NCBI GenBank assembly: GCA_019096155.1
Contig: JAHCVI010000005.1
Coordinates: forward strand, 1,994,468-2,058,467
Length of the DNA: 64,000 nucleotides
Direction of reading: 5' to 3'
Source of the DNA: Staphylotrichum longicolle
Taxonomy: Eukaryota; Ascomycota; Sordariomycetes; Sordariales; Chaetomiaceae
The notes under the pieces are model-generated. The model was given only the letters and a program-made list of their open reading frames with translations, was not told the origin of the DNA and ran no database searches. A program made the position numbers and the translations under genes. Within the stretch, counting starts at the first letter, position 1. Each line of letters begins with the position of its first letter. Positions 32,754-44,700 of this stretch are shown piece after piece.

Positions 32754-33882
32754 ATGAAGGTGAGGATGCCCGTTCTGCCATTCGATTGACCTGAGGGCGT
32801 CACCATCATGATATCGCAATCGTCTTTCTCATGGCTACCCCCGGTTTGACGGCAATGCTGACCCGACGCAACAGCTGAACATTTCGCATCCCGCGAACGG
32901 CTCGCAGAAGCTGATCGAGGTGGAAGATGAGCGGAAGCTGAGGCACTTCTATGAGTATGTTACCCGGTTTTTGCTAATTTTTGGCGTCTTTGGCTAACCG
33001 GTTCATGACAGGAAGCGCGTATGTTCGATCGAACCCGACCGATTCTTCGCAGATGTGCTGACTTGAGTAGATGGGCGCTGAGGTCCCCGGCGACCCGCTC
33101 GGCGATGAGTGGAAGGGCTACGTTCTCCGCATCACCGGCGGTAACGACAAGCAGGGTTTCCCGATGAAGCAGGGTGTCATTGCCCCCAACCGTGTCCGCC
33201 TCCTCCTCTCCGACGGCCACTCCTGCTACCGCCCCCGCCGCACCGGTGAGCGCAAGCGCAAGTCGGTCCGTGGCTGCATCGTCGCTGCCGATCTCTCCGT
33301 CCTTGCTCTCGCCATCGTCAAGCAGGGCGAGCAGGATATCCCCGGCCTGACCGACACCGTCCACCCCAAGCGCCTCGGCCCCAAGCGCGCCACCAAGATC
33401 CGCCGCTTCTTCGGCCTCAGCAAGGATGACGATGTATGTGCTACGTGCCACCTATATCCCGTCATCGCCTACCCTAGAACTGTGGCGATTCCCGTCGCTC
33501 AGTTCGGGTAGAGTCTGAGAGCCACAATCGGAGGCTAATACGAAACTTTTCTGCGAATAATAGGTCCGCAAGTACGTTATCCGTCGCGAGGTCCAGCCCA
33601 AGGGCGAGGGCAAGAAGGCCTACACCAAGGCTCCTCGCATCCAGCGCCTGGTTACCCCCCAGCGCCTGCAGCACAAGCGCCACCGCATTGCGCTCAAGCG
33701 CCGCCAGGCCGAGAAGGTCAAGGACGAGGCCGTACGTTTCCACTTTCCAACATGATCCCGGACATATAACGCTGACAATGATCTAGAACGAGTACGCCCA
33801 GATCCTGGCCAAGCGTGTCGCCGAGGCCAAGGCCCACAAGGCCGATGCCCGCAAGCGGAGGGCCAGCTCGATGCGCAAGTAA
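32754..33882 (+). CDS. RPS6: 40S ribosomal protein S6 (eS6)
   Basis: Small-subunit ribosomal protein whose C-terminal serines are TOR-pathway phosphorylation targets. Six exons join perfectly: 32754-32759, 32875-32954, 33012-33018, 33071-33433, 33564-33731 and 33787-33882, giving 239 residues, the usual length. Exon 1 codes only Met-Lys. Exon 3 is a 7-nt micro-exon completing FYEKR before MGAEVPGDPLGDEWKGYV. Conserved blocks are MKLNISHPANGSQKLIE, TGGNDKQGFPMKQGV, RRTGERKRKSVRGCIV, HPKRLGPKRATKIRRFF and the basic tail ARKRRASSMRK, which keeps a serine pair. Intron positions near the start codon are typical of fungal ribosomal-protein genes. No frame break. Divergent from DPH1. Confidence 0.98.
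33012..33018 (+). other. RPS6: 7-nt micro-exon of RPS6
   Basis: GAAGCGC, preceded by TGACAG and followed by GTATGT. It completes a Glu codon and supplies Lys-Arg, needed for the universally conserved EKRMGAEVPGD junction. Skipping it would shift the frame. Confidence 0.85.
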
Positions 33883-35790
33883 AATTGGGGCGTTCGGTAT
33901 TGGGTCTCGGGTTGCTTTGGGAAAACGGTCACGGCGTGCTTGCTTGTCGACTCATCTGGGACGTGTATTATGGCATAAACACCTTCACGGAATCTCGAGA
34001 GAATGAGTCTTTGCTTTGAGCATCCCGGGCGCTTGAGCAGGGCGGACAGAGAACTATGCAACACCCTCACCAAACCAAAGACCTACTCTCGTGGCGATGT
34101 TGTGATTCCATAGATGCTTTGCGCAAAGATACCAGTTTGACTTTACTCGTTGGTCAGTACCCTCGCTCGTCCCTTGACAGCGGGCAGTGAGGTGGTTGGT
34201 GGCCAACTTCTTTCTGTCTCTCGGAGGGGCGTCAATCCTTCAGCTCTCGAGGCTCTTGCTTCTGAGGACTGAACATGGTCTTTTGTTAACGGATGCCGCA
34301 TTTTGAGCCAACCCGGCTTGCTCGGGTTTTGCTGTGGCCCATCTCGGGCCGCCGTCTTTGGCAATGGAGCTTCACGAACCACAGCTTCGCAGTTGCCGCT
34401 TGTTGAGTTGCTGGGCGCTTGTCAGATGGGCCTCGAACTTGGTTGGTTTAGACATTGTTTCTGTCCGTTTGTCTTGATTTTGACTCTGATGTGGTATGAT
34501 ACGAATACAATGCTCATTTCCATCATCTGCTTGAGACACACTAAATCTTCTGGATTTCACTTGTGGGTAAAGGATCAAGTCAGACATTGCTCATCTTGAT
34601 GCCCGCCTCAACTGGGACGCTGGCCGGGGGTCGCTGGCGGTTCGCTGGCCGGACATTGGCCGGACATTGGCCGAGGCGGGATCGGCCAGCGACGGGATCA
34701 ACAGTTACAATACAGTACATGCAGATACAATATGGACCACCCTCTTTTCGCCCGCCCCCAGTAGCCGAGAAGCGTTTTGTGTCGACCTCGCCTCCGTAGG
34801 TTGGCTGACTAGAAAGTCCCGGCCATTTGTTGAGCTGTTGAGCTCCAACTACCCAAGCCTAGCTTTGTGTGAACGCCCTGTCTTGCGTCTCGGCCTCCTG
34901 TTGTGACAAGAGATGTCTGACTGCAGCCTTGGGCTGGGAGCCTGCTCGAACCCCACCTTGCCGGTTGGGACTGTGTAAAGTGGGGGTTGTGGCTTGAAAC
35001 ACAACCGACCAAGCTGCGGCGTGGAAGCTCGTAGAGACACTTTACGAGCATTCTTTCAAGGTGAAAAGTTGGCACAATCTAAAGCTATGGACTTCAAGAT
35101 AAAGAGAACATTCTTGTTGGAGAAGACCGAGAGGAGTTGGTGAAATGGATTGCGCTTAATCGTGTTTGAGACCTGACAACGAGAGCTCTTGCCCCACCTT
35201 GATGACAGGCCAGACGCAGGCGGCACTTGCCGTGGCTGAACTTTTTTGGCACTGTCTGTACCTGACCAGCTGCTGCCGTCATTGCACTCTGCTCACCTTC
35301 GGCGAAAAAGGCCCTGCAGTGCTTCTCTTTTGACAAACCCAAACCTTCCTCACCACTGCCATTTTTCGGCGCAACCTGACCGCGACATCGATCGTGACGA
35401 CGAAATCCGCGGATTTTGACGAAAATATTGCGATTCAGCTCTGCTCTGACTTCCAAGACTCCCTGAGGCGACCTGCACTCGTCTTCAAGCTGTCTTTGGG
35501 CTTTGGGGAAGCTGCGCCTTTCGCCATCGGCTGCCGAGCTGTGTTCGACCAACCTCCAACGCGCAGTCGCCGAACCCCATCCACCGACCACAAACAAAAC
35601 CGCCATCACGCCCTCACGTTGTTCGCCGACAGTTGGTCCCAGCAGACACTGACCGCCACTTCATAACCGACCACCGCGCTCTCCGCATCTCTGCGGTTCT
35701 TCGGCGAAGCTACCGTCCGTTCTTGGGACGTGTGGGTAGTGGAGGGGGAGTGTCGACTTTCAGCCCTTGCGGCTCAGCCGCTCCGTCAAG
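33883..35790. other. 1.9-kb intergenic region between RPS6 and the HECT E3 gene
   Basis: 3' flank of RPS6 and promoter/leader of the HECT ligase gene. No supportable coding sequence; short open frames lack domains. Holds the inverted and direct repeats at 34642-34692. Confidence 0.5.
34642..34692. repeat. 10-bp inverted repeat enclosing a duplicated 11-mer
   Basis: TCGCTGGCCG at 34642-34651 is perfectly inverted as CGGCCAGCGA at 34683-34692. The spacer holds two adjacent copies of GGACATTGGCC (34651-34661 and 34662-34672). Further CGCTGGC units lie just upstream (34617-34640). It could be a protein-binding cluster or a stem-loop. Confidence 0.85.
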
Positions 35791-38700
35791 ATGGGCAAAA
35801 TCACAAAGACCATGCAGTCCAAACACAGGGAGAACCTGGTAAGCTCTCATTTCTCATCTGCCTTCCACCCCACCGCTTGCGCTGACCGCCGCCGCTCAGT
35901 CTCCCTGGGTCAAGGACTACGTTCTCGCTGCAGCGTCGACACCATTGCCGCTCATTCCCGGAAAGCTCGACGAGTTCCCGACAAGATGGCCCTTCCCGCG
36001 TGGCGATCTCTACCACTGGATTCCTGTCCTAAACCGGTTCGACAGCATCCTCGAGGCCTTTTGCGCCACCTACAAGCTGAACGAGGGCTTTCAGACGAGA
36101 GACTTTGCGTGCGATCTGCTTTTGAACAAAGGGGCGCCGGTCGAGTACGCCGACGAACAACCTTATGACAAGGAACGTCTGGTTCAGCTAGGCTATAAAG
36201 AGGAGGGAGACCGCCAGCTCATCATCTCCATCCTCACCTTTACCAAGGTTCTCTTGCAGCACTGCGGTAACCGGAGCATCTACGCCAGTAGTCCGCATCT
36301 GAACGATCTCCTCAACTCGACGGATCTCAACGTGGTTTACGCCACTCTCGAGGTTGGCCTGGAGTTGGCCCAGCGGTACCAGGCGTCTATCAAGCGTGTG
36401 GGAACACCCAACCGCCAAGTGAGCAGTGCGTTGCTCGCGAACCACTATAACATCGACCTCGACCGGGTGCACGCCCTCGCCCAGCCTTTCATCAAGACTC
36501 CAGTCTCTCCGGGGCCCCGTTTCTCTGATCTCCCGCCGACAACCCCGGGCTCGACAAGCAAGGGCAAAGACAAGGCTCCGGCCCCGAGTCAGCGCAGTGC
36601 CACGTCCGTGTATGCCAACGATCTGACTTCGCTCGTTGCCCCCGGCCCGACCGACGATGGACGCTGGGCTGGCTGGGGGGATGTCAAGGTCACTTACTAC
36701 CCCAAGGCCGAAGCCTTGGAATCGGCTGTCGCGCCAGACCCGCAAGCTGGAGACAGTGGTCCGTCGTCGGTGCCGGCGACCCCTACTCCACTCCGGCGTA
36801 GCTCTACAGGCATTACCCACACTCCGCGCTCGAATCGGCATCCTGGCGCTGAAGACAGCCCATCTAGCCGGAGTCATGGGTTGGGCAGCGAGGATCATCC
36901 TGTTTCTGGCCCGAAGGCCCTGGAGCTGCGCCAGACCACAGTGCAGTCGACATCCATCTACGAGCTTCTCAAACTCTGCCCAGCCGACATGCCCAAAGCT
37001 GCTCGGTACGAGTTCCTCAACCGGTTGAGAATATGCAAAGCGATTCTGGGATCGCCGGAGGACCGGCAACTGGCACTCGCCGTTCGTCTCATGGCCATCA
37101 CCAACCTCGCATACATCCACCCAGAGGCGACGTTTGTCGAGAAAGTTCTGAAGCAGGACAACGATGAACCGCGCAGGTATCAACTGGTTTACCAGCTTGC
37201 CGAGTTGGTTCATCCCTCGGCCGACGGCACCCCGGACACACCTCTGAAACTGCAGGCCATCGCGCTCGCCGCCTTGGAGTCCATCACCGTCATGCCAAGC
37301 AAATACCCGGAGGTAGTCGCAGCACTGAACGCAAACGTTAACCACGGCGTTCTTCTGTACGTCATTCGAAAGGCTGTGGCAAGCATGAAGGACGACTCCG
37401 CTGAGGCGGATGATGGGAAGGTGACCGATGTTGATCACTGGCGTGCCAGTCTTTTCGCCTTGACCCTGCAGATGGCCATGGCCTCGCGCATTGGCCAAGA
37501 AATGTCCTCTGCCGGGCTGCTTGAGATCATGGTTGAGATCCTAAACATCCGATCAAAGACAGCCACCCGCAATTACAGCATGGTGCTGGCATTCCTGGAT
37601 ACCATAATCTATGGGTTTACTGGGGCATTCACGGTGTTCAGCAATGTTGGCGGTCTCGATGCCATCTCCAACCTCATAATCGACACGGTTTCCCGCTCGA
37701 AGGAACTGGTTACGGACGGGCATGGAATGAAACCCGAGTTCCACTCGCATACGGTGGACTATGAGATTCCTTTCTACCAGCAGCAAACTCTCAAATGGCT
37801 TCTCAAGTTTATCCATCACATCATGACCAACGCCTTCTCGTTCGGGGCCAACACAGACCGTCTTCTGAGGAATCTGGTAGACAACTCGGCCCTCTTGGGC
37901 AGTCTGCGTACCATTACCGAGGACATGCATGTCTTCGGTTCGCTGGTCTGGACCAATGCTGCGGGCTTGTTGAGCGATTTCATTAACAACGACCCGACCA
38001 GCTTCGCTGCCATCTCAGAATCGGGCATGATCCAGAGCTTTCTCCAAACACTCACCGGCAAGCCCGTCACGTTGCCGAAGACCCCTGAAACGCCCAAACC
38101 CCAACCCGAGGGCGAAGACCCTGCATCGCCTGCTGACACTGACGACTCGGTCACCTTTGAGAGCGATGATCGACCGCACCCTCCGACTCAGGAGATGCTC
38201 GAAGCACCTAGAGAACATCTTGCACCTGGCGTTCTCGCGTCAAATGATGCCATCAACATCATTCCCTCCATCTTGAACTCCATCTCGCTGAACAACTTGG
38301 GCATGAAGATGATCGTCTCGTCCAATGCTCTTGGGACCTACCTCGAAATATTTGAGAGCCCAGAGCATGTCCAGGTCATGTCGGAAGCCGAGTTGGCCAA
38401 CGTTGTTGGTGGCCACTTTGATGAGCTCGCTCGTCACCACCCAGCGCTTCGACCGACAATCTCCAATGCTATTCTTGACATGGTTGCGCGCGTTCTGCAC
38501 CTCGCGAAGACCAAGTCCGCCGAGGCGGGCTGGGGCGCGAAGCTGTCGGTACTTGATCCGAGCGGCAACCCTGTCACCGCCGATGACTCCTTGTTGGCGA
38601 GAGCGGAAGCCGCGAACAGCACCCCCAAAGGGAAGGGAAAGGCCACGGCGGAAGACTTGGACGTTGATATGGTGGACGCAAGTGCCACGCCTTCACAGCC

Positions 38701-41700
38701 CTCTGATGACAACAAAGACTCTGGGTCCGAAATCCAGAAGCCAACAGGCCCGAGGCATGAGATAACGCCTTACATCGGCGTGGTTTCATCATTCCTCAAC
38801 GCCATCTTTCACAATCCCAACCTCAAGACATCCTTCATTCGCGGAGGTGGTATCGAGCTGCTTCTGCAAATGTCAGAAGCGTCGAGTCTTCCTGAGGATT
38901 TTGAGACGACTAGTGCCTCCCGCTCGCTTTCTCACGCTCTTGCGGCTGCGGTAGAGTCAAGCCCGGTCCTTGGGTTACCATCTCTCCTCAACCGAATCCA
39001 TGCTGCAATTGACGATCTGCAGCCGCTCGTCGGTACTGAGGGCGCCCAGCCGTTCTTTGCACCTTTCATTGTGCCCAGTTTCTCAATGGTCAACGACAAG
39101 GGAGAGTGGGACAATGATTCGGTTCAAAAAGCAGCTGGCGGCACTCGAGTGGTAAAAGCTATGGTTAGACTGCAGGTCCTTCTTAGGATTCTTTACCAAA
39201 GCTTCCCGTATTCGACCAGACAAGCAACGGTTTCTATGCCGGCGGTCAACGTTTTCGACTACTTTGCCACTCTCATCAAGCGTATCGGGCCCCTCTTGCG
39301 CGACATCGCCATGGAGGAGATGGCCCTTGCAGCCCTTGTTCCGTCACACTGGACTGGAAACAAGTTGTTCTCGCAAGATGGTGACGAAGTCTCCTCACCT
39401 TCTGCTGGCAATGGCAACAAGGCCGAGGAGGCCGGCCATACCTCCTCGGCAGAGAAGGCGCCAGAAGCGCCGGCCCAGCCCAAGGAGCCAACCAAGGAGG
39501 AACGGGCTACGATCAAGTTCCAGAACTTCTGCATCATCGACCGTCTGTTGCATTCGCTGGCACCAAGTTCAATTCCGTTCATGCAGACCCTCGGCAAGGT
39601 TCTCCTGCCCAGGCGTGGTCTTGATCCCTACCTGAGGACGCACCACTTGCTCATCGCAGAGACATTGGCAGTGACAATCCTCGAACAGCTGCATATGCCA
39701 CAGGAGAAGCTTGCGAATCGAGACTTGCATTATTGGCTTCAGATGTTCGACGCGTTTCGCGAGATGCTCATCGATCCGTCGCGCCAGCCTGACCGTACAT
39801 CCGTCCAGTTGATTCTGCCTGTGTTGGTGGCTGTCAAGGACCATGGCGGGATAGCGATTCTGAATACAATGCTGCAGAAGTTCGCCGATGAGGTCTGCAG
39901 CGACGCTCCGGAGAGCAAGGACGCTCACAGGGTGCATCTGGCCACAGAAGGAATGAAAAAGATACTCGACATCTATCACATCATTGTGAACGGCAAGAAC
40001 GTTTACGAGTCGCTCGGCCAAACCAGCCTGTTCCAGCGGGCCACGGACAGGAGTAGAGATATGGGGCATCAACTTATCCTCGAGCTGAGGCTGAGTATAC
40101 TGCCCACCGCCCGAAAGCTCTGGGAGTCAGACTTTGCTGAGAAGGCTCCTACTCCGGCGCTGAGCAGGGTCATCGATATCATCAAGACGGTTGCCAACGC
40201 TGATCAGGAAACCAACGTGTGGCGGAAAACGGACAAAGCTGGTCCGGTGTCTCTGTTCCAAAACCGCCAGCCCGTTCGGTTCAGCTGGACTGCTCATCTT
40301 GATCAAGTCAAGAACCTGTGCCGATTGGATTACGATGAGGAACTCGCTCGTGAAGCAGTCTATCGTGCCAACGGAAAGGTTGATGACTCGGCAAGGTATT
40401 GCCGTGCTCACTCAAAGGGCTTGGCCGGCCAGCGCAACCCCATCCCTGAGCAGGATGCCTACGTGAGCCCGCCATCACCGAAACCGCAAGAGGACCAGGA
40501 TGAGAACACGGCGGCTCCGCCGATCAACCCCCTAGCCGCAGGACCAATGTCCCTCGACTCGTTGCCTGAAATCAACAACTTTATTCGGGAAGCGATGGGA
40601 GAAGCCGCTCTCGAAGAACTCTCCTCTGATGATGAGGCAAGCCAAGATGGCTCTAGCCAGCACTCCGCGAGCCAAGACGGACCATCCGCTTCTGCAGGAC
40701 CTGCTCAAGGTTCTGTTCCGTCGGAAGAGTCTTTGACGCCCCCGTCAATGACGAAGGAGGATCTCGACAAGGAGCGAGCGGAAGTTCAAAACGACTTGAT
40801 CGATCGTTGCCTCGATGTTATCAGAACCCATCAGGATCTGGTCTTCGAGGTTTGTGATCTGATTCAAGCCACCATCTTTAAGTCCGACAGCGAGGAGAAG
40901 CGGACTGAAGTTGCTGACGTGCTTGCAAACGCTCTCATGTCCTTCGCCATGAACGATGAGGATGAAAAGCGAGCCAACGGCCGTGGCATTGCCGCATATG
41001 CTCATTTGCTGTCACTCCTCCTTCAGAACCGGCCATTCTTCAAGTCTGCACTGCCGGCGCTGCAGCAAAACATCGGCGAGTACCTTGGCTTCCTGAAGGT
41101 TTCGCCGGCCAGCTCCCACGAAGACCTTCCCACGTGGATCCCGTACATTCTCTTGATCTTCGAGACTCTCCTGTCTGAGGATGAACAACCGGTTGAGGTC
41201 GAGTGGAAAGCGCCAACGAGCGAGGATGACGCCGTCGCGCCGCCTGTCTGGGTTGCCAAAGAGCTCAACATGTCAGCCGAGGATCGGTCAAGCCTGCTGA
41301 CTGCGATTTTGGATATTCTTCCGAGGATCGGCAAGGAAGAAGCCCTTGCTGTCTCCGTCTTGCGGATATTGGTGGTTCTCACGAGGGATCATGCGACGGC
41401 AAAGCATGTTGGCGAAAAGCGAAACCTGCAACGGTTGTTCGTTATGGCGAAGCAGTCGTGCAGCGGAGGGTCTGCACGCCTGAATCAATCGCGCATCTCA
41501 GACAACATCATGATTATTCTTCGTCATATAGTAGAGGATGAGGACACGATTCGCCAGATGATGGAGACGGAGATTCGTAACCAGCTCTCGTCGACTCGGA
41601 ATCCGAGGGCTTACCACGATCTCGCGGGTTACTTGCGTCATCTTTCCCATGTCGCGCTCCGCTCACCGAAGCTATTCGTTGACGTTACCACGGATCTCGT

Positions 41701-44700
41701 CAAACTGAATGGCTGGGGTTCTTCACTTGACCCATCCATCCGCCCTCACACTCTGTCCCTCAAGGACAAGCCGGCAGACCAAGCCATTTCGGCCAAGGAG
41801 GGCTCAGTCGAGCCGGCGGTGCAAGCAACCGAAGATCTGACGGTAGAGGATGTCAAGCCGACGACCGAGTCAGCGGACAAAGAGATGACAGATGCACCGA
41901 AGACTCCGTTTGAGCTCAAGCGCCCTGTCCTCGAGAATCCTGACGGAGTCGTTCACTTCTTGCTTTGCGAGTTGTTGAACTACCGCGAGGTTGACGACAA
42001 GGAACCAGTCACCCAGGCACCTAAGGACTCTGCGGCGGACGCCGAGACTTCCAGTGTGAGCGAAGAGGCGACTCCCTCTGCCGACCCGCCGCCGTCTGAG
42101 CCGAAGGACAAGGAGAAGGACAAGAAGGCATCCAAGCCGACCTTCAAGGCAGAGGACCACCCGATCTTCGTCTACCGCTGCTTCCTGCTCAACTGCCTGG
42201 CAGAGCTCCTGCAGAGCTTCAATCGTGCCAAGGTCGAATTCATCAACTTCAAACGGAGTGCGCCGATGCAGACGAACACACCCATCAAGCCTCGTTCGAG
42301 TGTCCTCAACTATTTGCTCAACGACCTGCTCTGCCTGGGACCTGCCGGGATCCCGACGGACTCGACCATCATCAAGAAAAAGGCTGCCACATCGGCCCAC
42401 GCGCAGGCGGTGCTCGTGGCCTTGGTCACCCGGACTCCTGAGAAGCCTGTTGATCGGACTCGCAATCACTTCGAGTACGACGACGACTCAGACCTCTTGT
42501 TTGTTCGTCGATTTGTTCTCGACACGGTTCTCCGAGCATACAAAGAAGCTACCACCCCTGGCGAGCCGGCTGAGGTTCGCTACGGGAAGATGATGTGCGC
42601 TGCCGAATTGATGAGCTTGATGATTGGCGAGAAGGATAGGGATGGGCAACCAAGCAACGCCCGCGCGACGGATCCAGGCGTCTTCCGGTCTCAGATGCAA
42701 CTCAAGCGCCTCATGTACGAGAAGGGGTATCTGGCTGCGCTGACGGCGTCGATTGCCGACATCGACCTCACATTCCCCAACGTCAAGCGCACCATCAAGT
42801 ACATCCTGCGCGTTCTGCGCGCCCTAACGAAGACGGCGTATCAGCTGAGCCAGTCCGACGTCATTCCCGTGACCACGACCGACCAGCCTGAAGACGACTT
42901 TGCTTCGGCGTCGTCTCTCTCAGATCTTGATGATGACCGTGAGGAGACTCCCGATCTCTACCGGAACTCCACCCTTGGGATTCTTGAACCTGGGCGCGAG
43001 GAAGACTTCTCAGATGAGGATGAAGATGGTGAGTTCCATTGTCCAAGAGACAACTAGCTTGTAAAGCCGGTGCTAACCTCTACAGACGAAGATGCCATGT
43101 ACGATGACGAGGTCTATGATGATGAGCTGGAATACGGCGATGAGATGTCTCAGGATGAAGAAGAGAACCCCAGCGACGATGACGACGAGGAGCTGGACGG
43201 AATGGGCCATCCTGGTGAGCCTGGTGTCGTCGAGGTCATTATGGGTGAAGGGGAGCATGATCATGATGAGGATGACGAAATGGACGAAGACGATGAGGAC
43301 GAACCCACCGATGATGACGAGGATGAGGATGAAGACGAGATGGACTCTGATGACATGGAGGACATCGAGGACCGGATCGAGATCATTGATGAGGAAGGCG
43401 AGCCCATGGACGACGACGGAAACGACGCTTGGGAGAGCGACACGGACGAAGAGGATGACGAAGCGGAAGAGGAGCTCGCCTTCGATGCTGGGGCGCAAGA
43501 TCTTCACGATGCGCTCATGCATGGCCACGCCATCGACCAACTCGGTCGCATTCCTGATATTCTCCGGAACGTGGTGGATGGCGAAGACCTCGATCCAGAA
43601 GACATGGAGGGCCTGGATGAGCCATACGACGGTCTTGAGGAAGAGGGTAAGTTGTCACATTTGATCTCTAAGTCGTGTAACTTGCTGATCAGAGCAGACG
43701 AGGAAGAGGAGGAAGAAGGTGAGGATGATGAGGGATACTACGACCAGGGTAATCACCGTAAGTTCTCCAGTCACCTCTGCGCTCTTCGCCTGATTCTGAC
43801 CCTGCCCTAGACGATGAACTTCCGCCTCCCAACATGCCTGCGGGGCTTGGGTGGGATATCTCTCAGATTGAACCTCATCACCGATTCCGACATGGAGGCG
43901 CTCGGAGCCCGTTCCCTGTTGCTCCGTTTATGGGAGGGCACCACCGCGATCCTCTGGGGCCCGGTACGTCTCTCAACGCCTTTGGTCGACAAGGTCGGCC
44001 CTCCGGCACTCTCTTCGAAGGCTCCTTTGAGAACCTCTATCGCCTGTTATATGCTCTGGTACTTGAGCATGAGACTAACCTGCACTCAGACTTCCGAAGC
44101 TATTTCCGCCACAGCCACCCCCGACCCCCTCCTAATCCCACAGACGATGGTGTCAACCCTCTGCTCCTTTCGAATAACCGAACTGGGCAGGATGGAGCTT
44201 CTCGTGGCACCGGCCAGCAAATGATTCGCCTTGGATTCCCCGGCTCTCTTGTTGGGGCTGGTATTGACGCGCCACTGGCATTTATTAACGATTTGATGCA
44301 GAGCGTTCCGTTTCCCTCTCGAGGTGGCCAAGCCTTTAGCCTTCAACTGAGATCCGAAGGTCCTGCTGGGGAAGTTCGCCAACTCAGCATTCCGGTGAGC
44401 ATGGCACACCCTGGCCGTGAGACCCGTTGGGAACCACGACGCGAAGTGTACCAGGAACCTCAGCAAGCTGTCACCTTCTCCCCTGAATCCACTGCCGAGC
44501 GCTGGCAGGAAGAAGCAAAGATGATTTTCGGCTTCAACCATAACGAGAAGTCCAAGCTGCTGGCTACCGCAGTGCTTGGAATGCTCACCCCGGCCGCCAT
44601 CCAGCGGGAGAAGGAAGCCAAAGCTCGCCAGGAGGAGAAGCGCAAGCGGGACGAGGAACGCAAGAAGCGCGAGGAAGAAGAGCGGAAGGAGCGGGAGGCC

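Noticed and set aside
36188..37498. 436-codon open frame on the minus strand
   Set aside because: Antisense to the clean, conserved TOM1 coding sequence; a shadow of GC-rich codon use.
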